From positions 1-5,608 of the forward strand of contig JAAZUZ010000117.1 in the NCBI GenBank assembly GCA_018623875.1: a stretch of DNA of 5,608 bases. The letters run 5' to 3'. The stretch is from Synechococcus sp. HW_metabat.21. GTDB taxonomy: Bacteria; Cyanobacteriota; Cyanobacteriia; PCC-6307; Cyanobiaceae. The notes under the pieces were generated by a model. That model made no database searches. It worked only from the letters and a program-made list of their open reading frames with translations, and was not told where the DNA came from. Every line of letters starts with the position of its first letter. Positions within the stretch are counted from its first letter, which is position 1. The position numbers and the translations under genes were made by a program. This document shows, piece after piece, positions 1-5,144 of this stretch.

Positions 1-369
1 CTCGCCATCGGGCTGTTTCGGCGCAATGACGAGAGCCAGTAGCCCGTACATCAGGGCTTGCAGCGCCAGGAGTTGCCATCCCTCCAGGCTGTGGCCAACC
101 CGGCTGAAGAGTCCCCCTCCACAGGCGGCCCCCGCGCCGATCGCCAGGGCGGCTTGTCTGGGGACCTGACCGCTACGCCAGTGGGTCAGGCTTCCCGCCA
201 TCGTGGTGGGAACGATGGCCAAGGTGCTGGTGGCGAGAGCCTGATGGGGCGGCAGTCCAATCCAGAGCAGCAGTGGCGAGAACACCAGTCCTCCGCCGAT
301 GCCGAGCAATCCCGAGAGCAATCCAGCCAAGAGGCCAAGGGGCAGCAGAGGCAGGAGCTCCCAGGGCAT
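1..369 (-). CDS. TauE/SafE family membrane transporter, N-terminal half (partial)
   Basis: The minus strand reads open without a stop from 369 to the window edge (123 codons); the C-terminal half lies outside. The translation begins MPWELLPLLPLGLLAGLLSG and continues with LLGIGGGLVFSPLLL, then PPHQALATSTLAIV, a short basic stretch (HWRSG), and a glycine/alanine-rich second membrane span (AIGAGAACGGGLF). This order of a glycine-rich first helix, the HxALATS motif and a second G-rich helix is the signature of the TauE/SafE (DUF81) family. These are inner-membrane proteins usually of about 240-270 residues, linked to export of sulfite, sulfoacetate or other organic anions. The actual substrate cannot be told from sequence. 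An in-frame ATG also occurs at 399 (MRLAIAAGDAMPW), only 12 bp from the divergent lipoyl-family gene. I prefer 369 because the hydrophobic helix begins directly after it. No strong Shine-Dalgarno sequence is seen at either start. Confidence 0.88.
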   Translation of the reverse strand, partial: MPWELLPLLPLGLLAGLLSGLLGIGGGLVFSPLLLWIGLPPHQALATSTLAIVPTTMAGSLTHWRSGQVPRQAALAIGAGAACGGGLFSRVGHSLEGWQLLALQALMYGLLALVIAPKQPDGE

Positions 370-411
370 GGCGTCGCCTGCTGCAATGGCCAGGCGCATC
401 CTGTCAGTTCG
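370..411. promoter_or_regulatory. Short divergent spacer between transporter and lipoyl-family gene
   Basis: This 42-bp stretch must hold, or overlap, the start signals for two divergent genes unless their promoters lie inside the opposite coding regions. I see no good -10/-35 pair, no clear Shine-Dalgarno site for either gene and no inverted repeat. If the transporter starts at the alternative ATG (399), the spacer shrinks to 12 bp. The regulatory role is inferred from geometry only. Confidence 0.25.
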
Positions 412-1137
412 ATGACCTGGCGTTGGATCCCTCCGCTGACGGCTGATGGTCAACGCCAGATGGCCGTTGATCGTTGGATGCTTGCTCAGCAGTCCGGCGG
501 CCACGCCTCCCCGATGCTTCGGCTCTACCGCTGGAGTCAGCCCACCCTCTCCATCGGGCGGCATCAACGCCAGATCGAGCCCCACTGGATTGCCCTGGCG
601 GAGCAGGGGCACTTGCGCTTAATCCGTCGCCCCAGCGGTGGTCGGGCGGTTTTGCATGCCGGAGAGCTGACCTATGCCATGGCTTGTCGGCCAAGGACGA
701 CCCATCGGCTCACGGCCTATGCCGAGGCCTGTCAGTGGTTGGTTGAGGCGTTCGAGGCCTTGGGGGTGCCGCTGCACTTCGGCGCCGTGAAGGCCGCAGC
801 GGCGGCCCAACGGGGCAATTGCTTCGCCAGCGGGACGGCCGCTGACTTGGTCCAGGCCAATGGTGCAAAGCGCATCGGCAGCGCCCAGCTCTGGCGTGGG
901 GCCTGTCTGCTCCAGCACGGCAGTGTCTTGCTTCAGCCGCCCCAGGACCTCTGGCGGGAGGTCTTCTCCAGTCCGGCCCCTGCGCTTGAGCCCCTGCCTG
1001 AGTCGGCGGTGATGGAGGCGTTGCAGCGGGCCGCGCGCGATCACCTCTGTGGCGGCCGACTGCAGCACCAAGAGCTGAGCTCCATGGAGTGGGGCGAGAT
1101 TGAAGCGCTTGGTGACCCGTCTGCCCTCGCGCTTTAA
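412..1137 (+). CDS. BPL/LplA/LipB-family protein ligase: lipoate ligase or LipM-like octanoyltransferase
   Basis: A 241-residue cytoplasmic protein of the biotin/lipoate A/B ligase fold, which moves octanoyl or lipoyl groups to the lipoyl domains of 2-oxoacid dehydrogenases and glycine cleavage H protein. Visible motifs are QMAVDRWML near residue 16, SIGRHQ near 47, the core RRPSGGRAVLH at 72-82, ELTYAM at 85-90, a lysine at 153 before IGSAQ at 155-159, and LLQHGSVLL at 166-174. The core motif and lysine form the acyl-adenylate/acyl-binding site in this family. Cys137, in GNCFAS, sits where LipM-type octanoyltransferases carry their catalytic cysteine, so a transferase role is as likely as a lipoate ligase role. 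The reading frame stays open upstream to 58, but that stretch lies over the opposite-strand TauE gene and has no family similarity. I therefore start at the ATG just before the conserved N-terminus. There is no clear ribosome site. The stop overlaps the next gene's stop by 4 bases. Confidence 0.9.
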   Translation: MTWRWIPPLTADGQRQMAVDRWMLAQQSGGHASPMLRLYRWSQPTLSIGRHQRQIEPHWIALAEQGHLRLIRRPSGGRAVLHAGELTYAMACRPRTTHRLTAYAEACQWLVEAFEALGVPLHFGAVKAAAAAQRGNCFASGTAADLVQANGAKRIGSAQLWRGACLLQHGSVLLQPPQDLWREVFSSPAPALEPLPESAVMEALQRAARDHLCGGRLQHQELSSMEWGEIEALGDPSALAL

Positions 1138-2360
1138 GCCTCGGGATTGCTCTCGATGGTGCGGGCCACGGGCGGCAGCATCATCCCGAGGGGGTAGACG
1201 CCTTGACGCCGAGCCGCTTCGAGGATGGGCAGGGGCAGGCGGACCCCCAGTTCCTTGAGCACCCGTTCCGCCAGCTCAGGCCGCTCCAAGGTCCCACTGG
1301 GTAATCCCGCCGGACCGAGCACCAAGAGGCGATTCACCTCAGGCTGGTCGAGCTGGAGGATCGCCTGCCAAAGCGGTGTGTTGTCGCGGATCGTCGGCAG
1401 CTGATCGAGTGGCTGCAGGTGGTCGCCGATGCACTCCTCATCCCAGCGCTGCACGGGCAGGGCCTGCAGCGGGGCATCGGTGATGAAGCCCTTCCAGCGG
1501 CCCCGATCACAGACCAGCAACCAATCGGCCAGTCCGTTCTCATCGTTCAGGCGAATCCGGCTCAGATCCCGCAGGGTGGCGTCGGCCTCGAGCACCCGGA
1601 AGCGTCGTTGGGCGGCATCCTTGACCTGCAAGCGGCGCAGGACGCCCTGCAGCGCCAACATCTGCGATTGATTGCGGGCCGCCCCAAGGCCAAACCAGCC
1701 CAGCAGCATCAACCAGATCCCTGCGACCCCGGCCCCCCGCAGCAGCAGAAAGGCCCCCAGACCGATGGCCGTGAAGGCGAGCACCTTGCCGCTAGCGGTG
1801 GCGACCTGGATGCCCTTGCGTTGGCTGCCGGTGAACTGCCAGACGAGGGCCTTGAGGATCAGGCCGCCATCCAGGGGCAGTCCCGGCAACAGGTTGAAGA
1901 GGGCCAAGATCAGATTCAGGCCCCCCAGTTCGCTGACCATGGCACCCAACAGGGGGGAGGCATGGCTGGCGCTGTGGCTGCTGAGCAGCAGAAGGGCGGA
2001 GAGCACCAGGCTCACCAGTGGTCCAGCGGCGGCGACCCAGAAGGAGCCCATGGCTGTCGGGCACTCCCGCTCAACGCTCGCCACCCCGCCGAGAAGGAAG
2101 AGGGTGATGCTGCGGACCTTGACCCCTTGGCTGAGGGCCACCAGTGAATGCCCCAGCTCATGGAGCAGCACCGAGAGGAAGAGCAGCAGGGCGGTGAGTA
2201 GGCCAATCGCCCAGAGCCAGGGCTCCTGGGTTTGGGCGGCGAATTGCTGGCTGTACTGCTGTTGGAAGGCCACGGTGGCCAGGGCCAAGATCAGAAACCA
2301 GCTGGGGTGAATGCGCAGGGGAATGCCCCGGATCCGCATTAGTTGCCAGCCTTCCCCCAC
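1134..2360 (-). CDS. Site-2 protease (M50 family) membrane zinc metalloprotease with C-terminal CBS-like region
   Basis: A 408-residue polytopic membrane protein that cuts substrates within the membrane, typically in regulated proteolysis of anti-sigma factors or signalling proteins. The zinc-binding HELGH motif is at residues 67-71, inside the second hydrophobic span (about 48-75). The third zinc ligand lies in NLLPGLPLDGG (156-166, Asp164), the standard partner motif. Further membrane spans lie at about 19-33, 104-127 and 190-227 (the last long enough for two). AAGP at 111-114 is typical of this subfamily (SpoIVFB-like). From about 240 to 370 the soluble tail has the length and placement of a CBS pair (VLEADATLRDLS near 256, WLLVCDRGRWKGFIT near 280, RLLVLGPAGLPSG near 344), but the match is weak by eye. 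The GTG start at 2360 is chosen because GEGWQLMRIRGIPLRIHPSW resembles the family N-terminus and GAGG lies 4 bases upstream; an ATG seven codons later is the alternative. Substrate unknown. Confidence 0.93.
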   Translation of the reverse strand: MGEGWQLMRIRGIPLRIHPSWFLILALATVAFQQQYSQQFAAQTQEPWLWAIGLLTALLLFLSVLLHELGHSLVALSQGVKVRSITLFLLGGVASVERECPTAMGSFWVAAAGPLVSLVLSALLLLSSHSASHASPLLGAMVSELGGLNLILALFNLLPGLPLDGGLILKALVWQFTGSQRKGIQVATASGKVLAFTAIGLGAFLLLRGAGVAGIWLMLLGWFGLGAARNQSQMLALQGVLRRLQVKDAAQRRFRVLEADATLRDLSRIRLNDENGLADWLLVCDRGRWKGFITDAPLQALPVQRWDEECIGDHLQPLDQLPTIRDNTPLWQAILQLDQPEVNRLLVLGPAGLPSGTLERPELAERVLKELGVRLPLPILEAARRQGVYPLGMMLPPVARTIESNPEA

Positions 2361-2415
2361 GCGTCCTCGTCCGTTGCCCTGATCCTAGAAAGGACCAGCT
2401 TCGAGGGGCCACGGC
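2361..2415. promoter_or_regulatory. Divergent promoter region between M50 protease and trpF
   Basis: This 55-bp spacer separates two divergently read genes, so it should hold start signals for both. On the minus strand TAGGAT (2382-2387) matches the -10 consensus at four of six positions and would give a leader of about 14 bases before the GTG start, but no good -35 lies at the right distance. On the plus strand TAGAAA (2386-2391) is an even weaker -10-like hexamer that partly overlaps it. No operator-like palindrome, attenuator or leader peptide is visible before trpF. Promoter placement is a guess. Confidence 0.3.
2403..2408 (+). promoter_or_regulatory. Ribosome binding site of trpF
   Basis: GAGGGG lies seven bases before the ATG at 2416 and is the clearest Shine-Dalgarno-like site in the window. 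It supports that ATG as the trpF start, ahead of the conserved KVCGL motif at residues 16-20. Confidence 0.6.
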
Positions 2416-3120
2416 ATGACGGTGCGTCCAGATTCCCTGCCTGGGCACAAACCTTGGTTGAAGGTCTGTGGATTGCGCACGCCTGAGCAGGCCAGCGCTG
2501 TAGCCGCCTTGGGGGTGGATGCCATCGGCGTCATCGCCGTCGAGGCCTCACCCCGTTGGTTGGCGCCTGACGCGAGGCCGGCGTTGTTTGCCGCGGTTCA
2601 CCAGGCCTCGAGCCGTTGTCTTGGCGTCCTGGTGGTGGCCGACCCCAGTGATGCGGAGCTGCCCGTTCTTGGCCCTGCAGGGGGGCATCAGGTGCTGCAG
2701 CTCCATGGTCAGGAGACCCCCGAGCGTTGCCTGCAGTTGCGGCAAGCCCTGGGTCCCGATCTCCTCCTCTGGAAAGCACTCCGCATTCGACAGCCCAAGG
2801 ATTTGCGGCGCGCCCTGGACTACGCCTCGGTGGTCGATGGTTTGCTGCTGGATGCCTGGGTGCCCGATCAGCTCGGGGGGACCGGCCACCGCATCCCCAT
2901 CGAATGGCTCAGCGGATTTGAGTCTCCGCTGCCCTGGTGGCTGGCGGGTGGTTTGAATCCCGAGCGTGTCGCTCCGGCCCTGGAGGCGCTGCAGGATCAG
3001 CCCCCCTCCGGACTGGATGTGTCCAGTGGGGTGGAGCGAGCCCCTGGGGATAAGGACCTCGTCAAGGTGGAGCAGCTGGTGGCCGCGTTGGCTCCCTTTC
3101 GCCAGGATTTGAGCAGTTAG
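2416..3120 (+). CDS. trpF: Phosphoribosylanthranilate isomerase
   Basis: A 234-residue single-domain (beta/alpha)8 barrel enzyme that converts N-(5-phosphoribosyl)anthranilate to the carboxyphenylamino-deoxyribulose phosphate (CdRP) in tryptophan synthesis. Conserved landmarks appear in order: KVCGL at 16-20, where Cys18 is the catalytic general base; FAAVHQ near 58; LQLHGQE at 95-100 and following; LLLDAW at 143-148, with Asp146 as the general acid; the phosphate-binding GGTG at 154-157; LAGGLNPE at 176-183; and GLDVSSGVE at 199-207, followed by PGDKD at 210-214. All expected catalytic and phosphate-binding elements are intact, and length fits the family (about 200-235). The N-terminus is about ten residues longer than minimal homologues, but the ribosome site supports this start. 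No other trp gene is nearby, so the pathway appears dispersed, as is usual in cyanobacteria. A small secreted-protein gene follows after 10 bp and is probably cotranscribed. Confidence 0.97.
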   Translation: MTVRPDSLPGHKPWLKVCGLRTPEQASAVAALGVDAIGVIAVEASPRWLAPDARPALFAAVHQASSRCLGVLVVADPSDAELPVLGPAGGHQVLQLHGQETPERCLQLRQALGPDLLLWKALRIRQPKDLRRALDYASVVDGLLLDAWVPDQLGGTGHRIPIEWLSGFESPLPWWLAGGLNPERVAPALEALQDQPPSGLDVSSGVERAPGDKDLVKVEQLVAALAPFRQDLSS

Positions 3121-3130
3121 CTCCAGGCCG

Positions 3131-3631
3131 ATGGCCGCCCAGCGCCCTGCCTCCATGCTCGTTGCCCTCTTCTTAGCCTCGGGCCTTGCTGCGCAGGCTC
3201 AGGACCTGGTGGGCTGCCGATTGGTGGGAGCGAGCCTCCAGTGCATTCCTGGGGTCACGGAGAGTGCCCAACAGCAGATCAACACCTTTCGCGATCAGAT
3301 CTCCGCGGACCTGGAGCTCGAAGGCGCGATCCAGCAGCAGATCAACGGACTTCAGGCGCTGGTGATCGCTGGAGAGGCGATTGAAGGCGAGTTGCTTCAG
3401 GCCACCATCGAGGCGAACGACCAAGCAGCCCTTGGGACCCCTCAGTACCACTGGTATCGCAGGAGCCCAGGAACAACGATGTGGCTGCTGATTGAGTCAG
3501 CCCAGGGCACGGATTACGTGCCCGCACCCGCCGATGTCGGCCAAAACCTGATGGTGGTGGCTGTGGTCAAGCAGGACGGCCAGGTGAAGCGGGTCGCTTC
3601 GGCCCCGGTTGGTCCCGTGCTGACGCCTTAG
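3131..3631 (+). CDS. Small exported protein of unknown function with C-terminal Ig-like module
   Basis: A 166-residue protein that I cannot assign to a named family. Residues 1-23 look like a Sec signal peptide: one arginine (R5), a hydrophobic core MLVALFLASGLAA, and a likely signal peptidase I site after AQA (21-23). The mature part begins QDLVG and has two cysteines (29 and 38) close enough for a disulfide. Residues about 43-100 are rich in Q, E, I and L and predicted helical, possibly a short coiled coil. From about 105 to the end, YHWYRR, then W118, YVPAPADVGQNL and MVVAVV follow the pattern YxWYR...W...YxPxxxDVGxxLxVxV, which is seen in Ig-like repeats of bacterial surface proteins; here there is one copy. 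Cotranscription with trpF is inferred from the 10-bp gap. The stop overlaps folE's stop. Being exported is well supported; a role in periplasm, envelope or outside the cell is open. Confidence 0.75.
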   Translation: MAAQRPASMLVALFLASGLAAQAQDLVGCRLVGASLQCIPGVTESAQQQINTFRDQISADLELEGAIQQQINGLQALVIAGEAIEGELLQATIEANDQAALGTPQYHWYRRSPGTTMWLLIESAQGTDYVPAPADVGQNLMVVAVVKQDGQVKRVASAPVGPVLTP

Positions 3632-4347
3632 CCCAGCATCGACTCCTGCTGTTTCACCAGCTCGAAGAACTCCGCTTTGAGACTGGAGTCGTGGCGGAAG
3701 TCGCCGCGGACGATGGAGTTCACCATGCTGGTCTGGGGTTCTTTCACGCCGCGCCACTTCATGCAGTAGTGCTGGGCCTTGACGAGGATGGCCAAGCCCT
3801 GGGGCTCGCAGAGGCGCTCGATCTCGTCGGCCAGGATCATCACCGCTTCCTCCTGGATGTGGGGACGGGAGAAGACCCAGTCGGCCACACGGGAGAACTT
3901 GGAGAGGCCGATCACACGCTCACCGGGTTTGATCCCAATCCAGCAATTGCCCAGGATCGGCACCAGGTGATGGGAGCAGGCTGAACGCACCGTGATGGGG
4001 CCAACCGTGTAGATCTCGTCGAGCTTTTTGACGTTGGGGAAGCTCGCAATCTTGGGTTGGGGGTGATAGCGACCCTTGAACACCTCATGCAGGTACATGC
4101 GGGCCACACGCTCCGCTGTTTCCTCGGTGTTGTGGTCGTTGTCGATATCGATCACCAAGCTGCGCAGCAGCTCACGCACCTTGCCGGCGACCTCGATCTC
4201 CAGTTGATCGAGTTCACCCTCATTCAGGTGCTCGGCGATGTTGTCGTTCGCCAGGAAGGGGACGCCAGCAGACTCGAGGCGTTCGCGGATACGCCGGCTC
4301 ACGGGGGCCAGCTGACCGGGAATACTCGAGGGCAGGGTTGAAGTCAT
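3628..4347 (-). CDS. folE: GTP cyclohydrolase I
   Basis: A 239-residue cytoplasmic enzyme that turns GTP into 7,8-dihydroneopterin triphosphate and formate, the first step to folate and other pterins. The zinc site is complete: Cys124, His126 and His127 in SACSHHLVP, and Cys195 in QHYCMKWRG. Other family markers are DHNTEETAERVA (71-82), ARMYLHEVF (82-90), KPGERVIGLSKFSRVADW (140-157) followed by SRPHIQEE, and the C-terminal SIVRGDFR. It is therefore a type I (FolE) enzyme, not FolE2. Length and the roughly 50-residue N-terminal extension before the catalytic core are common in this family. The frame remains open upstream to 4518, but that part overlaps the SDR gene and shows no similarity, so I start at the ATG at 4347, directly before TSTLPSS. 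It lies 20 bp downstream of the SDR stop, probably in the same transcript as accA and the SDR. Confidence 0.97.
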   Translation of the reverse strand: MTSTLPSSIPGQLAPVSRRIRERLESAGVPFLANDNIAEHLNEGELDQLEIEVAGKVRELLRSLVIDIDNDHNTEETAERVARMYLHEVFKGRYHPQPKIASFPNVKKLDEIYTVGPITVRSACSHHLVPILGNCWIGIKPGERVIGLSKFSRVADWVFSRPHIQEEAVMILADEIERLCEPQGLAILVKAQHYCMKWRGVKEPQTSMVNSIVRGDFRHDSSLKAEFFELVKQQESMLG

Positions 4348-4367
4348 GAACAAATCCCGGGCTGCGT

Positions 4368-5099
4368 TCAAAGAACGCCCGCGGCGGGCATAAGGGTGAT
4401 GTCCTCCACAGCGTTGGAGGAAGGTTGCTGAGCCAAAGACAACAGCGTCTCGGCTACGCGCTCTGGGGTGAGCATGGCACGCCGGTCGAAAGAACTGTGG
4501 ACGGTTTCGGTGTCCCAAAGGGGCGTATTAACCGCACCCAATGTGAGGGTCGATACACGGATTCCGTGCTGGCGTTCTTCTTCAGCGAGGCAGCGGCTGA
4601 AGGAGGCAAGGGCCGCCTTCGTCGTGCAGTAAGCCCCCCACTCTGGGAAGGCATTGCGGGCCGCGTGGCTGCTGACGTTGATGATGAGCCCACGGCTCTG
4701 GCGTAGGGCTGGCAGGACCGCTTGGCAGGTTTGAACCACGCTGGTCAGGTTGAGCTGCAACAACCACTGCCAGTGCTCCAGCGGCATCTCAGCGAGGGCG
4801 CCTGTGTAGGCCGCTCCGGCGTTATTGATCAACACCGTGGGAACGAGTCCCCGGCCGAGGAGGTCTTCTAGAGCCGGGCCGATGGCCTGAGGATCAGAGA
4901 GGTCAACGGCGATGGTTTCAACGCGGCAGCTCGCGCTGCCCAGTTCAGTGGCCAGCTGCTCGAGATCGGGCTTGGACCGCGCTAAGAGCAAGAGCTGATA
5001 GCCCGCCTGGGCGAAGGCCCGGGCCGCGGCAGCGCCAATGCCCCTGGAAGCCCCTGTGATCAGGGCGACGGGGGGTTGGGCGGATGCGGAGGTGCTCAA
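4368..5099 (-). CDS. Short-chain dehydrogenase/reductase (classical SDR)
   Basis: A 243-residue NAD(P)-dependent oxidoreductase of the classical SDR type. The cofactor motif TGASRGIG is at 15-22, followed by ARS at 40-42 (the arginine suggests NADPH preference), VDLSD at 65-69, NNAG at 92-95, Asn117 in LNLTS, catalytic Ser144 in NVSSHA, and the YxxxK pair Tyr157/Lys161 in YCTTK. NTPLW near 191-195 is in the usual substrate-loop position. The catalytic tetrad is complete, so it should be active; the substrate is unknown. Next to accA a FabG-like role might be guessed and next to folE a pterin reductase role, but neither is shown by sequence. The only start that keeps the Rossmann motif whole is TTG at 5099, since an in-frame TAG lies just upstream (5115-5117) and no ATG or GTG lies between. 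No Shine-Dalgarno sequence is visible, and a GC hairpin lies 10 bases before the start. Confidence 0.9.
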   Translation of the reverse strand: MSTSASAQPPVALITGASRGIGAAAARAFAQAGYQLLLLARSKPDLEQLATELGSASCRVETIAVDLSDPQAIGPALEDLLGRGLVPTVLINNAGAAYTGALAEMPLEHWQWLLQLNLTSVVQTCQAVLPALRQSRGLIINVSSHAARNAFPEWGAYCTTKAALASFSRCLAEEERQHGIRVSTLTLGAVNTPLWDTETVHSSFDRRAMLTPERVAETLLSLAQQPSSNAVEDITLMPAAGVL

Positions 5100-5109
5100 C
5101 GGCGCACGT

Positions 5110-5124
5110 GGGCCCTAGGGGCCC
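5110..5124. repeat. GC-only inverted repeat before the SDR start
   Basis: GGGCCC at 5110-5115 and GGGCCC at 5119-5124 are separated by three bases and can form a 6-bp all-GC stem with a 3-base loop in the accA-SDR messenger. No U-run follows, so it is not a standard intrinsic terminator. It sits 10 bases upstream of the SDR TTG codon, and the in-frame stop upstream of that codon falls within it. It could affect messenger stability or translation start, or be chance in GC-rich DNA. Confidence 0.5.
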
Positions 5125-5125
5125 C

Positions 5126-5144
5126 AAGGAAACCGAAGGAAACC
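5126..5144. repeat. Tandem 9-mer in the accA-SDR gap
   Basis: AAGGAAACC occurs at 5126-5134 and again at 5136-5144, a period of 10 bases, directly against the accA stop codon. On the transcribed minus strand it reads GGTTTCCTT twice. The copies are identical, in a gap of only 45 bp. One helical turn of spacing would fit a protein-binding pair or a local duplication; function unknown. Confidence 0.55.

Noticed and set aside
58..411. In-frame N-terminal extension of the lipoyl-family gene back to a TTG
   Set aside because: The extension lies over the opposite-strand TauE/SafE gene, whose membrane motifs are clear. Its own translation is low-complexity, and the family N-terminus begins at the ATG at 412.
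619..1071. 150-codon open frame antisense to the lipoyl-family gene
   Set aside because: Shadow of a gene with intact RRPSGGRAVLH and GSAQ motifs; the translation resembles no family I recognise.
1419..2147. Long open frame (242 codons) on the plus strand across the M50 protease gene
   Set aside because: It is antisense to a gene with clear HELGH and NLLPGLPLDGG motifs. Its translation is low-complexity and rich in Q, A, G and E, as expected from the opposite strand of a GC-rich, leucine-rich membrane protein.
2361..2415. Tryptophan attenuator or T-box before trpF
   Set aside because: The spacer is only 55 bp, with no leader peptide containing tryptophan codons and no competing hairpins.
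2548..3156. 202-codon open frame antisense to trpF
   Set aside because: No recognisable motif or start signal; trpF has all its catalytic motifs on the plus strand, so this is a GC-driven shadow frame.
4348..4518. In-frame upstream extension of folE
   Set aside because: It overlaps the 3' end of the SDR gene and reads as arginine/histidine-rich shadow sequence; the ATG at 4347 fits known FolE lengths.
5110..5124. Intrinsic terminator after accA
   Set aside because: The hairpin is only 6 bp, has no U-run, and lies between genes that appear to be cotranscribed.
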